From: Polynucleobacter difficilis
GTDB taxonomy: Bacteria; Pseudomonadota; Gammaproteobacteria; Burkholderiales; Burkholderiaceae
Direction: 5' to 3'
Assembly: GCF_003065365.1 (NCBI RefSeq)
Contig: NZ_CP023276.1
Span: 62,001-126,000, forward strand
Length of the DNA stretch: 64,000 nucleotides
The notes under the pieces are model-generated. The model was not told the origin of the DNA and did no database searches. It saw only the letters and a program-made list of their open reading frames with translations. Below are positions 8,083 to 16,706 of this stretch, one piece after another. The first letter of the stretch is position 1. Each line of letters opens with the position of its first letter. Both the position numbers and the translations under genes were made by a program.

Positions 8083-8772
8083 ATGCGTCAATCTGTTCAA
8101 ATCTCCAAATTAAACGGCTTTCGGTCCGGTTTCATGGCCTTTTTAGTTGCCGCCAGTTTCGGCTTTAGTGCCTCTAGCATTGCTGCGGGCCCTGCTACCA
8201 AGCCAGCCAAACCCGATGCAGCAATTGGAGAGAAGTTGTATACCAATGGTGATCCACAGCGCGGTGTAATCGGCTGCGCAAGTTGCCACGGTGCGGAAGG
8301 CAAGAGTGCTGCCGGCGCATGGCCAAAGTTGGCTGGCCAACACAGCGCTTACACCATCAAGCAGCTTAAAAACTACAAAGATGGCACACGTGCAAATGCC
8401 ATTATGGCCGGCATGTCAGCCGCTTTAACAGAACAAGATATGGCCAATATCGCCGCGTATCTGAGTAAGCAAACGGTTTCCTTGGGCGTTGCTCAGAACA
8501 AAGAGACCATTGGCTTGGGTAAGCAAATTTATGCGGGCGGTATTGCAGAAAAAGGCATCCCAGCTTGCGCTGCATGCCATAGTCCGAACGGCGCTGGTAT
8601 TCCTGCACAGTACCCACTTCTGAGTGGTCAGTGGGCAGATTATTCCATGGCACAACTTGGTTACTTCCGCGATGGCACGCGGAAAAATAATGCAGCGATG
8701 ACCGCCATTGCTGCCAAGCTATCGGACGTTGAAATGAAGGCAGTTTCAGATTACATGGCTGGTTTACGCTAA
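8083..8772 (+). CDS. Periplasmic dihaem cytochrome c (c4-like)
   Basis: This is a 229-residue electron carrier with two class I cytochrome c domains. The haem-binding motifs are CASCH at 65-69 and CAACH at 162-166. Candidate distal Met ligands lie in the AIMAGMSAALT and AAMTAIAAKLS regions. An N-terminal signal peptide with a hydrophobic core (~15-35) ends at an Ala-rich cleavage site. The layout matches cytochrome c4 or a cytochrome c of cbb3/bc1-linked chains. It probably shuttles electrons in the periplasm, perhaps from the bc1 complex encoded later in the window. The start has an AAGG ribosome-binding site. A strong terminator follows. Confidence 0.9.
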   Translation: MRQSVQISKLNGFRSGFMAFLVAASFGFSASSIAAGPATKPAKPDAAIGEKLYTNGDPQRGVIGCASCHGAEGKSAAGAWPKLAGQHSAYTIKQLKNYKDGTRANAIMAGMSAALTEQDMANIAAYLSKQTVSLGVAQNKETIGLGKQIYAGGIAEKGIPACAACHSPNGAGIPAQYPLLSGQWADYSMAQLGYFRDGTRKNNAAMTAIAAKLSDVEMKAVSDYMAGLR

Positions 8773-8795
8773 ACCTGCTTGCTGCATCAAAGACA

Positions 8796-8824
8796 AACCC
8801 CGCATACTGTGCGGGGTTTTTGTT
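8796..8824 (+). terminator. Rho-independent terminator after cytochrome c
   Basis: A nine-base perfect stem AACCCCGCA / TGCGGGGTT has a five-base loop and is followed by a T-rich run (TTTTGTTTT). It lies between the convergent cytochrome c and lysA genes and may serve both. Confidence 0.88.
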
Positions 8825-10126
8825 TTAAGGCAGGGTACGTTCGCCCGCAAAAAGATCGCTCACATTTTCACGATCACGAATCACATAGGCTTTATCGCCA
8901 TCCACCATGATCTCAGCGGGGCGGGGCCGCGTGTTGTAGTTTGAAGACATCACAAAGCCGTATGCACCAGCAGACAAGATCGCTAAATAATCTCCTTCTG
9001 CAATCGCAAGCGCGCGATCACGACCAAGCCAATCACCCGACTCACAAACCGGTCCCACCACATCATAAGTTTGATGCGAAAGTTCTTTTGTCTGAATCGG
9101 CACAATCGCGTGATACGCCTCATAGAGTGCGGGGCGCATTAATTCGGTCATCGCCGCATCCACAATACAAAAATTCTTTTCCGCGCCGGGTTTGAGGTAC
9201 TCCACACGCGTGAGTAAAACGCCTGCATTACCAACCAATGACCTACCCGGCTCAAGGACCACATCCAGGTGCGCAAAGCCACGTTTGGCAACGTGATTGA
9301 GCAGGGCGTTAGTAAATTCAGTAATGTCGGGTGGCGTTTCGGCTCCGTAAGATATGCCAAGGCCGCCTCCTAAATCGAGGTGGTGAATCACGACCCCCTC
9401 TTTTTTGAGGTGGACCACCAAGTCCAATACTTTATCAACGGCATCTAAGTAGGGTGCGATGCTGGTGATTTGCGAGCCAATGTGGCAATCAATTCCGACG
9501 ACATCGATGTGCGATAAGAGCGCTGCCTCGCGGTAGGTCTTCAGAACCTCATGGTAAGCAATGCCAAACTTATTGTCTTTGAGGCCAGTAGAAATATACG
9601 GGTGTGTTTGTGCATCGACATCGGGATTAACGCGCAAGGAAATGGGGGCGCGGCAACCCTGCTGTGAAGCGATGCGATTGATTTGATGCAGCTCCGGAAT
9701 AGACTCCACATTGATGCATTTAACCCCGGCTTTCAGTGCCGCTGTAATTTCAGTGGCAGATTTGCCTACTCCAGCAAATACGAGACTCGAAGGCTCAGCA
9801 CCAATGGCTAGGGCGCGGGCCAGTTCGCCGCCACTCACTAAATCAAAGCCAGCTCCCAAGCGCCGCAAGCAATCCAAGACTGCTAAATTGCTATTGGATT
9901 TCATCGCAAAGTGGATGCGGGCACGCCGCTTACCGGCTGCGTCTACACAGGCACGATCGTAGGCTTGATAGGCCTCGGTGATTGCGCGCTTACTGTAAAT
10001 GTAGAGAGGCGTTCCATATTGTTCTGCCAGGCTTGCTAAAGAAACATCCTCGGCATACCACTTGCCGCCACGCTCTGAAAAGCCAGCTAAATGGGGGAGG
10101 GGGTTAGATTGGGTGTCGACGGTCAT
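8825..10126 (-). CDS. lysA: Diaminopimelate decarboxylase
   Basis: LysA decarboxylates meso-diaminopimelate to L-lysine, the last step of lysine synthesis. The 433-residue protein is a fold-type III PLP enzyme. The PLP lysine is K76 in HFAMKSNSN. Other family blocks are DLVSGGELARAL, the glycine-rich HLDLGGGLGISYG, and VLEPGRSLVG. The substrate cysteine region is GPVCESGD near residue 360. The start overlaps the stop of the upstream small lipoprotein gene lptM by four bases (ATGA), so the pair is translationally coupled. lptM-lysA-(cyaY divergent) is a conserved arrangement in betaproteobacteria. Confidence 0.96.
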   Translation of the reverse strand: MTVDTQSNPLPHLAGFSERGGKWYAEDVSLASLAEQYGTPLYIYSKRAITEAYQAYDRACVDAAGKRRARIHFAMKSNSNLAVLDCLRRLGAGFDLVSGGELARALAIGAEPSSLVFAGVGKSATEITAALKAGVKCINVESIPELHQINRIASQQGCRAPISLRVNPDVDAQTHPYISTGLKDNKFGIAYHEVLKTYREAALLSHIDVVGIDCHIGSQITSIAPYLDAVDKVLDLVVHLKKEGVVIHHLDLGGGLGISYGAETPPDITEFTNALLNHVAKRGFAHLDVVLEPGRSLVGNAGVLLTRVEYLKPGAEKNFCIVDAAMTELMRPALYEAYHAIVPIQTKELSHQTYDVVGPVCESGDWLGRDRALAIAEGDYLAILSAGAYGFVMSSNYNTRPRPAEIMVDGDKAYVIRDRENVSDLFAGERTLP

Positions 10127-10308
10127 TGCTTTGGTGGGTTGGCGCTAGCTGGACTACTAGGCGGGTATAAAACGCCCTTGGGCTCAGCTTGAGTTGGGGG
10201 ATTGGGGACGGGTGGTACCGTGGGCAAGTACAGGGGGCCCCTAACCCCGCATCCCGTGAGGGATATTAGAAGTCCAATACCCAGTGCTCTGATTAGAATG
10301 GCTATCAT
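10123..10308 (-). CDS. lptM: LptM (YifL-like) small outer-membrane lipoprotein
   Basis: This 61-residue protein has a hydrophobic signal sequence and a lipobox LTGC with the lipidated Cys at residue 20. After it comes the family signature GVRGPLYLP, seen in YifL/LptM proteins, and then a Pro-rich tail. In E. coli, LptM binds the LPS translocon LptDE and helps its oxidative folding. That function is transferred here by family only. The position directly before lysA and divergent to cyaY is the same as in E. coli (cyaY-yifL-dapF) and betaproteobacteria, which supports the call. Confidence 0.85.
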   Translation of the reverse strand: MIAILIRALGIGLLISLTGCGVRGPLYLPTVPPVPNPPTQAEPKGVLYPPSSPASANPPKQ

Positions 10309-10340
10309 GGTTATCTTTATTACGAATGATTGAATATAGC

Positions 10341-10733
10341 ATGCAGCAGCCTGATACCAAGCCTAGTAATTCAGCGGCGGAAGCAATTGATGACTCGCAA
10401 TTTCATCAGTTGGGTGCGCACCTGCTGCAGTCGATCGAACTGGCATTGGAAGCTACCGATGATCTCCTGGACTTGGATCTCGATGTATCGCGTCAGGGGG
10501 GTAATGTCATTACCATTCAGTTTCGTGATCGCAGTGTGATTGTGGTCAACACCCAGCCACCCCTCCATGAAATCTGGGTAGCCGCAAAGTGTGGCGGCTT
10601 TCATTACCGCTGGGCAGGTAGTATGGCAAAGCCGCTATGGCTGGACACCAAAACCGGCCGTGAGTTGCTCAGTGATTTATCCGAGTTTGCTAGTGCGCAA
10701 GCAGGCCAGCCACTAACCATCGCACTGAAATAA
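10341..10733 (+). CDS. cyaY: Iron-sulfur cluster assembly protein CyaY (bacterial frataxin)
   Basis: CyaY binds iron and modulates IscS during Fe-S cluster assembly. The conserved core starts at SQFHQLGAHLLQSIE and runs through a strongly acidic helix. It continues with GGNVITIQF, QPPLHEIWVAAKCGGFHY and a C-terminal helix. The acidic first helix is the iron-binding ridge of the family. The length is 130 residues from the ATG at 10341, or 135 from 10326; neither has a clear ribosome-binding site. Both add an unconserved Ser/Asp-rich N-terminus to the roughly 106-residue core. It is divergent from lptM-lysA. Confidence 0.93.
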   Translation: MQQPDTKPSNSAAEAIDDSQFHQLGAHLLQSIELALEATDDLLDLDLDVSRQGGNVITIQFRDRSVIVVNTQPPLHEIWVAAKCGGFHYRWAGSMAKPLWLDTKTGRELLSDLSEFASAQAGQPLTIALK

Positions 10734-10749
10734 GCGCGACCTCGTTTTA

Positions 10750-11835
10750 TTACGCTGCGCCAGTAGCAACCAGTGTTTCAATCACGGTAGCGTCCGGCAC
10801 TTGCTGAATGCGCGCAGCGCCAATCGATCCCAATGTGATGTAGCGAATTTGCCCTGCCTCTGTCTTTTTATCGACCTGCATTAATTCCATAAAGCGCTCT
10901 GTGCCTAGCTTGGGCGGCACGATGGGCAAGTGCATTGCTTTAATCATTTGTTTCAGGCGCTGTGCATCAGCCTGGCCAATGTGACCTAAGCGCGCACTCA
11001 GATCGGCTGCCATCACCATGCCGCAGCCTACCGCCTCACCATGCAACCACTCGCCATATCCAAGCCCAGATTCAATCGCATGACCGAAGGTGTGACCAAA
11101 ATTTAAGGTGGCCCTAATTCCTCCTTCACGCTCATCGGCAGAGACAACCGCAGACTTAATTTCGCAGGAGCGCAAAACCGCGTGGGCCATTGCATCGGTA
11201 TCGCATGCAAGTAAGGCGCTGGTATTGGCTTCGATCCAATTTAAGAAATCAGCATCGGCAATCGCACCATGTTTAATCACCTCAGCTAGGCCAGCGGAGA
11301 GCTCGCGGGCCGGCAGTGTGCGGAGTGTATTTAAATCGGCAATCACGGCTACTGGCTGGTGAAAGGCGCCAATCATATTTTTCCCTAAGGGATGATTGAT
11401 GCCAGTTTTGCCGCCAACCGACGAGTCAACTTGAGCCAATAGGGTTGTAGGGACTTGAATAAAGCGAATGCCACGCATGAAGCTAGCAGCGCCAAAGCCA
11501 GCCATATCGCCCACCACGCCACCGCCGAGTGCAACGATCATGCTTTGACGATCGGCACCATGTGCAAGTAGTTCGTCAAAAATGAGCTGCAGGTGCTGCC
11601 AGTCTTTATATGACTCGCCATCCGGTAATTCGAGTAAGCGAACGGTTTTACCCAGTTGGCTTAAGGTGCTCATCAGCGTCTTTGCATACAGCGGTGCAAC
11701 GGTTGTATTGCTCACAATAAAAACCGTAGTACTGGATTTGAGGTGGGGCTCGAATAGCGCCTTCTGCTCAAGCAAATCCGTGCCAATGTAAATGGGATAG
11801 CTGCGGCTAGCTAAGTCGACGTGTAGTGTTTTCAT
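10750..11835 (-). CDS. aroB: 3-dehydroquinate synthase
   Basis: AroB converts DAHP to 3-dehydroquinate, the second shikimate-pathway step, using NAD and a divalent metal. The 361-residue protein has the NAD-binding GGGVVGDMAGF block and the VPTTLLAQVDSSVGGKTGINH block. Metal-binding positions occur in AEVIKHGAI, LNFGHTFGHAIE and LHGEAV. The start overlaps the aroK stop by four bases (11832-11835), showing coupling. The order pilQ-aroK-aroB is widely conserved in beta- and gammaproteobacteria. Confidence 0.97.
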   Translation of the reverse strand: MKTLHVDLASRSYPIYIGTDLLEQKALFEPHLKSSTTVFIVSNTTVAPLYAKTLMSTLSQLGKTVRLLELPDGESYKDWQHLQLIFDELLAHGADRQSMIVALGGGVVGDMAGFGAASFMRGIRFIQVPTTLLAQVDSSVGGKTGINHPLGKNMIGAFHQPVAVIADLNTLRTLPARELSAGLAEVIKHGAIADADFLNWIEANTSALLACDTDAMAHAVLRSCEIKSAVVSADEREGGIRATLNFGHTFGHAIESGLGYGEWLHGEAVGCGMVMAADLSARLGHIGQADAQRLKQMIKAMHLPIVPPKLGTERFMELMQVDKKTEAGQIRYITLGSIGAARIQQVPDATVIETLVATGAA

Positions 11836-12356
11836 GAGGAGAGTTCAAGTTGCATCAGTAATGTATGGACCAGCTGATTGACACTGGGTTTGCCAGTTTC
11901 AATCACATGGTCTGCGATTTCGCGGTAGAGGGGGTCACGTACCCGGTATAAATTTTCTAGGGTTTGGCGTGCATCTCCGGTTTGCAAAAGAGGGCGGCCT
12001 TCACCGCCTTTAGTGCGGTGCCAAAGCTCAGTTGGCCCTGCATGTAAATAAATCACAGTGCCTCTGCTGCTGAGTAAGGCGCGATTCTCTGGAAGAATGA
12101 CAGCCCCGCCACCAGTAGCCAGAACAATTGACTCTTCCTGTGCTGCCTCCTTAATCGCTTGAGCCTCCCGCTTACGAAAGCCGGCCTCACCCTCCATTTC
12201 AAAAATGACGGGGATTTTGACGCCACAGCGCTCTTCGATCAATGTATCGGCATCAATAAATCGACGGTCTAATTTACGGGCCAATAATTTACCCACCGTG
12301 GATTTACCGGCGCCCATTAGGCCAACAAGATAAATGTTTTTTGTTAAGGAATTCAC
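11832..12356 (-). CDS. aroK: Shikimate kinase
   Basis: AroK phosphorylates shikimate at the 3-position with ATP. The 174-residue protein has the Walker A motif GLMGAGKST (12-20). Shikimate-binding residues appear in FIDADTLIEER and GFRKREAQAI. The GGGAV loop is near residue 81 and the lid has the Arg motif EGRPLL. Length is typical. It lies 12 bases after pilQ and overlaps aroB by four bases. Confidence 0.97.
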   Translation of the reverse strand: MNSLTKNIYLVGLMGAGKSTVGKLLARKLDRRFIDADTLIEERCGVKIPVIFEMEGEAGFRKREAQAIKEAAQEESIVLATGGGAVILPENRALLSSRGTVIYLHAGPTELWHRTKGGEGRPLLQTGDARQTLENLYRVRDPLYREIADHVIETGKPSVNQLVHTLLMQLELSS

Positions 12357-12368
12357 CTCTTGATTTTA

Positions 12369-13481
12369 TTAGGGTTTGCCGACAACAGTGGGGGTTATAA
12401 AGACCAATAGCTCGGTTTTATCGCGTAAGGTGGATTTATGCTGAAAAAAGTGCCCAATTAGTGGGATGTCCCCCAATAAAGGGATTTTGACTACATCCTC
12501 GCGTTCTGTGGTTTGGTAGACGCCCCCAAGAATCACGGTTCCACCATTTTCAACCGTGACTTCCGAACTCAGATTTTTAGTATCAATGGCATACCCTTGT
12601 TCGGTTTTCATGCCGACCGTATCTTTGTTAATGGAAACCAGCATCGAAATCGTGTCGTCGGGATGAATTTTGGGAACGACCTCAAGGCGTAAGTTGGCCT
12701 TACGAAATTGCAGCTTACTGCCTGTTTGGCTCGATGTTTGATAGGGAAGTTCAGTGCCTTGCTCAATCGTCGCTTTTACCTGGTCAGCCGTCATGATGCG
12801 TGGATTCGACAAAATCTTCCCTTGACCATCGCTTTCCAATGCGGACAACTCCATCTGCAGTAATCGCGTTGCGCCCTTGGACAAAAGGGTAGCGGCTACT
12901 GTACTCGGATCAAGGCCCGCTAGCCCCGATGCCCCCAAATCCCAATTACTGATCAGCATGTTATCGGCATCCCCGCCTATGCCCTTGGCCTGCAATCCCA
13001 GTTTGGCACCTAAGTTCCGTGCAAAGCGGTGATCCGCTTCGACGATGCGCGCCTCAATCAAAATTTGCTTTGGACTGCTGAGGTGATCGCCCCCAAAAGG
13101 CAATGCGGCATCGTCTCTGCGGTGCTTTTGAAAACTCAGAATTTCGGCATGAGGAGCAATCCAGTAAATATCGCCTTGCCGAATGATACCCAAACCCCTG
13201 CTGGCTAAAATCGAGTGCAAGGCGGTATGCCATGCTGTATTTTTAAGGTCCAAGGAAATACGCCCTTGAATGGCCGCACTTAATAAAAAGTTGGTGTTAC
13301 CCAGGCGCGCTAATTCGTGCAAAAGCGCGCTGACCTCAATGTTGGCAAAGTGGAGGCTAATGGTATTTTGCTGAGCTGGGCGCATGGCGGCTGGCCCGAG
13401 GTTGTCGGAGGCCGCATGTACACCATAAAAAGGGCTGAACGTAATGATCAGGAGAAAAAGTAGGCAATACACCAATCCCAT
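12369..13481 (-). CDS. pilQ: Type IV pilus secretin PilQ-like protein (short form)
   Basis: Secretins form the outer-membrane pore through which type IV pili or competence DNA pass. The protein has a signal peptide (~1-23) and one STN/N0-type domain (~45-110) with FANIEVSALLHELAR and GRISLDLKNTAW. It then has the secretin beta-barrel domain (~195-368), including SNPRIMTADQVKA and VENGGTVILGGVYQ. At 370 residues it is much shorter than usual PilQ (about 650-770). It lacks the AMIN peptidoglycan-binding domains and is closer in size to HofQ/ComE-type secretins. The C-terminal domain looks intact, so it is not an obvious pseudogene. It is 3 bases from the upstream gene and heads pilQ-aroK-aroB. 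Confidence 0.85.
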   Translation of the reverse strand: MGLVYCLLFLLIITFSPFYGVHAASDNLGPAAMRPAQQNTISLHFANIEVSALLHELARLGNTNFLLSAAIQGRISLDLKNTAWHTALHSILASRGLGIIRQGDIYWIAPHAEILSFQKHRRDDAALPFGGDHLSSPKQILIEARIVEADHRFARNLGAKLGLQAKGIGGDADNMLISNWDLGASGLAGLDPSTVAATLLSKGATRLLQMELSALESDGQGKILSNPRIMTADQVKATIEQGTELPYQTSSQTGSKLQFRKANLRLEVVPKIHPDDTISMLVSINKDTVGMKTEQGYAIDTKNLSSEVTVENGGTVILGGVYQTTEREDVVKIPLLGDIPLIGHFFQHKSTLRDKTELLVFITPTVVGKP

Positions 13482-13484
13482 GCA

Positions 13485-14249
13485 TTACTCCTTGCTGACG
13501 GAAATCGCGACAGACTTGCCGTCATTGGATGTGAGCATGGCGAGCTCGCGTGTGACGGAGGAGAGGCGCCACCCTTCTACTGCGGGGCTGTTTAAGGAAA
13601 TGTGTTGCATGCCTTCCCCCGTATGAAAAAGACCACTGGTGCCTGAACTGGAATTACTCATGCCCAAGTAGCGCCACCGCTTAAGGGATTGCTCAGCAGG
13701 GCTGATTTTTGGCGCCTGCGAACTATGGGCATTACGCGCCCGAGTTGTATTGGCATTTTGCAACACCACACTTTCCAGTGATTCCAGTTCGGATAACAGC
13801 AACGCTTGGTTATCTTCCAGCTGGTCCTTCAGACTTAAAACAAGCGCCTTGACCTGATCGACGCTCTGCCCCGCTTCATCCGCTGCAGACGGTTGCAAGC
13901 TTTGGGCTGTGCGCAACTCAAATAACCAATAACTATTGAGTAGGGTGGCCGCCGCCATGCAGACGACCATTGCAAGCCAAATGGGCCCTGCTTGTAAAAG
14001 GGCTCTTAACTGGAGATTTTTTGTCAGGGGGCTAGATGCCCCCTGAATGGAGTCCGCTTTGCGGTTTTGATGTGAGGGAAACTGCTCGGAAAGGCGATGG
14101 GCATCCGCTTCATATGAATGGCGATTCATGGTTTTGTTCTCAGGTATGGAGGTATTGCCACGTAGCTTGGAATGACCGATGGCAGGGTCATCCCCCAATT
14201 CACTCAAAATGGCATCAAAAGACTCGGGGGAAATGGATCGCTTCGGCAC
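13485..14249 (-). CDS. Unrecognised one-pass membrane protein in the pilMNOP position
   Basis: I do not recognise this 254-residue protein by family. It has a polar, disordered N-terminus (1-85) and one membrane helix (~88-110). A predicted coiled coil with regular hydrophobic spacing follows (~128-168). A small C-terminal domain (~189-252) contains RWRYLGMSNSSSG and GWRLSSVTRELAML, which resembles in layout the beta domain of PilP/GspC proteins. It ends three bases before pilQ and is divergent from ponA. That is exactly where pilMNOP normally lie in related bacteria. A role as the inner-membrane partner of the secretin, combining PilN/O-like and PilP-like parts, is an inference from position and layout only. 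Confidence 0.6.
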   Translation of the reverse strand: MPKRSISPESFDAILSELGDDPAIGHSKLRGNTSIPENKTMNRHSYEADAHRLSEQFPSHQNRKADSIQGASSPLTKNLQLRALLQAGPIWLAMVVCMAAATLLNSYWLFELRTAQSLQPSAADEAGQSVDQVKALVLSLKDQLEDNQALLLSELESLESVVLQNANTTRARNAHSSQAPKISPAEQSLKRWRYLGMSNSSSGTSGLFHTGEGMQHISLNSPAVEGWRLSSVTRELAMLTSNDGKSVAISVSKE

Positions 14250-14345
14250 GCCATGATTTTTGCTGATCGCGCAATCCTGTGCTATCAGGAAAAGACTCCT
14301 CTTGTATCGGCTAAATCTGATTTAGAGGGGGATAAGCAGCCGACA

Positions 14346-14351
14346 TATAAT
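14346..14351 (+). promoter_or_regulatory. TATAAT -10 box immediately before ponA
   Basis: A perfect TATAAT hexamer ends six bases before the chosen ATG of ponA. A transcript from it would start at or very near the ATG, making a leaderless mRNA. No Shine-Dalgarno sequence lies between the box and the ATG. The -35 region is weak (TTTAGA or similar around 14321). Confidence 0.45.
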
Positions 14352-14357
14352 CCCAAT

Positions 14358-16694
14358 ATGGCGATCTCCCCTAAAGACAAGCCACCAGTCAAGCCCTCGC
14401 TCAAGCGATCGCCTGACGGTCGGTCTTACCGTCCACACCCAGATAATGTGTCGCTATCGAGCACCATTCGTGGGCCCTTGATTAAGGCCTTATTGGTCTT
14501 TGCTTTAGCCGGCGGGGTGATGGTTACGATGTTGATTGCCTATGCATTCATTATCGCTATTCCGAATTTGCCGCCAATCTCGGCTTTGGTCGACTACAAA
14601 CCAAAAGAGCCGTTGCGTGTTTTTACGGCCGATAAAGTATTAATTGGGGAGTTCGGTGAAGAGCGTCGCACGGTAGTTCCTTTGTCTGAGATTCCATTGC
14701 AGATGCGCAATGCCGTATTGGCAATTGAGGACGATCGCTTTTATTCCCATGGCGGGGTCGATTACTTGGGTGTTTTGCGCGCAAGCTTAGCGAATTTACG
14801 GGGCCGCCTTTCTCAGGGCGCATCCACCATCACCATGCAAGTAGCGCGCAATTTCTTTTTAGGTAACGAAAAAACATTTAGCCGAAAGATCTATGAAGTA
14901 TTGCTGGCTTGGGAGATTGAATCGAAATTATCGAAAGATAAGATTCTAGAAATTTACATGAACCAGATTTTTTTGGGTCAGCGGGCCTATGGGTTTTCAA
15001 GTGCAGCGCAAATTTACTTTGGTAAAGACCTAAAAAGTTTAACCATTGCAGAATCTGCCATGTTGGCCGGTTTACCTAAAGCACCTTCAGCATATAACCC
15101 GGTTAGTAATTTCCGACGCGCCAAGATTCGTCAAGAATACATTTTGCAGCGCATGCGCGATTTAGCTTACATCACGCCAGAGCAATATCAGGTCGCAATG
15201 GCAGAGCAGTTGCGGGTGCGCGGCCTTGGTAATGAGTTCTCGACACGCGCAGACTTTGCTGCAGAGATGGTCCGTCAATTATTGTTTAGTCAATATGGCG
15301 AAGCCATTTACTCACAAGGCTTGAGTGTTTACACCACCTTGATTAAAGCAGATCAGGATGCGGCGTATGCAGCGGTACGCCGCGGTATTTTTGATTATGA
15401 CTTGCGGCATGCTTACCGTGGTCCAGAGGGCTTCATTGATTTACCTGAAGATGAACTCAAGCGGCAGCGCGCAATCGACATAGCTTTGCTGGATTACCCC
15501 CCATTGGATGAGCTGCAATCCGGCGTCGTATTGGAAGTGAAGCCAAAAGAGTTGCAGGTTATGATTGCAACAGGCGATGTCATCTCCATTAAAGGCGATG
15601 GCTTAAAGTTAGCATCCGCATCCCTAACGGACAGTTCGCAGCCTAAAAAACGCTTACGTCCTGGCGCGGTAGTTCGCCTGCTTTCCGATGGCGGTGTCTG
15701 GAAGTTAGCTCAGCTCCCCCAAGTCGAGGCAGCATTTATTGCTTTAGATCCGGAGAATGGTGCAATTCTCTCCTTGGTTGGTGGGTTTGATTTTCGTCGT
15801 AATCAATTCAATCACGTTACCCAGGCGCAACGTCAACCCGGCTCTGCTTTTAAGCCCTTCATATACGCCGCCGCAATTGAAAAAGGGTTTAACCCCGGCA
15901 CCTCAGTCAATGATGCGCCTTTATCGATTGGTAGTTTGGAGACTGGCAGCCAAGCATGGGAACCAAAAAATTACGATGGTAAGTTCGATGGTTTTATGCC
16001 GCTACGAACGGCGCTCGCCAAGTCTAAAAACTTAGTGTCAGTGCGGGTGATACGCAAAATTGGACCATCCTATGCGCAAGACTTCATTCAGCGTTTTGGC
16101 TTTGAGCCGGAGAAGCATCCACCCTATTTAACAATGGCACTGGGCGCTGGATCGGTCACACCCTTACAAATGGCAACGGCGTATAGCGTGTTCGCCAATG
16201 GCGGATACCGTGTGGATCCCTTCTTAATTAGTAAGATGGTCGATTCCAAGGGCGTCGTTCTCTTTGAGGCACAGCCGGTACGCGCAAGTGTCGATGCCAC
16301 CCGAGTGCTCGATGCGCGCACGACCTTTGTCATGGATAGCATGCTGCAAGAAGTTACGAAGTCGGGCACGGCGGCCAGCACGAGAGGCAAATTAGGCCGT
16401 ACTGATTTGGCTGGCAAGACCGGAACAACAAATGACTCCCATGACGCTTGGTTTGCCGGCTACAACCCAGATGTTGTTGCAGTGGCGTGGATTGGGTTTG
16501 ATCGGCCGCGCAGTCTTGGCGATCGCGAAACAGGTGGTGGATTAGCGCTGCCGGTATGGACCTCATTTATGGCAACTGCTCTAAAAGGGAGGCCTGAACA
16601 ATCTCGATTGGTTCCTGAGGGGGTAGTGCAGTCCGGTGGAGATTGGTTTATTCCCGACTTTGCTCCGGCGGGTGGTTTAGGTACGGTTAACTAG
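14358..16694 (+). CDS. ponA: Penicillin-binding protein 1A (bifunctional glycosyltransferase/transpeptidase)
   Basis: PBP1A polymerises lipid II and cross-links peptidoglycan in the periplasm. I place the start at the ATG at 14358 (778 residues). The open frame extends upstream to 14172, but that would overlap the divergent gene's start and add 62 unlike residues. It has a cytosolic tail and membrane anchor (~41-66). The GT51 domain has catalytic E124 in AIEDDRFYSHGGVD and the GASTITMQVARN block. An OB-like linker follows, then the transpeptidase domain with SxxK in GSAFKP (~495-500) and KTGTT (~687-691). Divergence from the pil locus is the standard arrangement in beta- and gammaproteobacteria. 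Confidence 0.95.
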   Translation: MAISPKDKPPVKPSLKRSPDGRSYRPHPDNVSLSSTIRGPLIKALLVFALAGGVMVTMLIAYAFIIAIPNLPPISALVDYKPKEPLRVFTADKVLIGEFGEERRTVVPLSEIPLQMRNAVLAIEDDRFYSHGGVDYLGVLRASLANLRGRLSQGASTITMQVARNFFLGNEKTFSRKIYEVLLAWEIESKLSKDKILEIYMNQIFLGQRAYGFSSAAQIYFGKDLKSLTIAESAMLAGLPKAPSAYNPVSNFRRAKIRQEYILQRMRDLAYITPEQYQVAMAEQLRVRGLGNEFSTRADFAAEMVRQLLFSQYGEAIYSQGLSVYTTLIKADQDAAYAAVRRGIFDYDLRHAYRGPEGFIDLPEDELKRQRAIDIALLDYPPLDELQSGVVLEVKPKELQVMIATGDVISIKGDGLKLASASLTDSSQPKKRLRPGAVVRLLSDGGVWKLAQLPQVEAAFIALDPENGAILSLVGGFDFRRNQFNHVTQAQRQPGSAFKPFIYAAAIEKGFNPGTSVNDAPLSIGSLETGSQAWEPKNYDGKFDGFMPLRTALAKSKNLVSVRVIRKIGPSYAQDFIQRFGFEPEKHPPYLTMALGAGSVTPLQMATAYSVFANGGYRVDPFLISKMVDSKGVVLFEAQPVRASVDATRVLDARTTFVMDSMLQEVTKSGTAASTRGKLGRTDLAGKTGTTNDSHDAWFAGYNPDVVAVAWIGFDRPRSLGDRETGGGLALPVWTSFMATALKGRPEQSRLVPEGVVQSGGDWFIPDFAPAGGLGTVN

Positions 16695-16706
16695 GAGGCC
16701 AGCATA

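Noticed and set aside
12369..13481. pilQ considered a pseudogene because of its small size
   Set aside because: Signal peptide, STN domain and complete secretin domain are in one open frame with tight operon spacing.
14172..14357. 62-residue N-terminal extension of ponA
   Set aside because: It overlaps the start of the divergent gene, is not PBP-like, and a TATAAT box lies just before the ATG at 14358.
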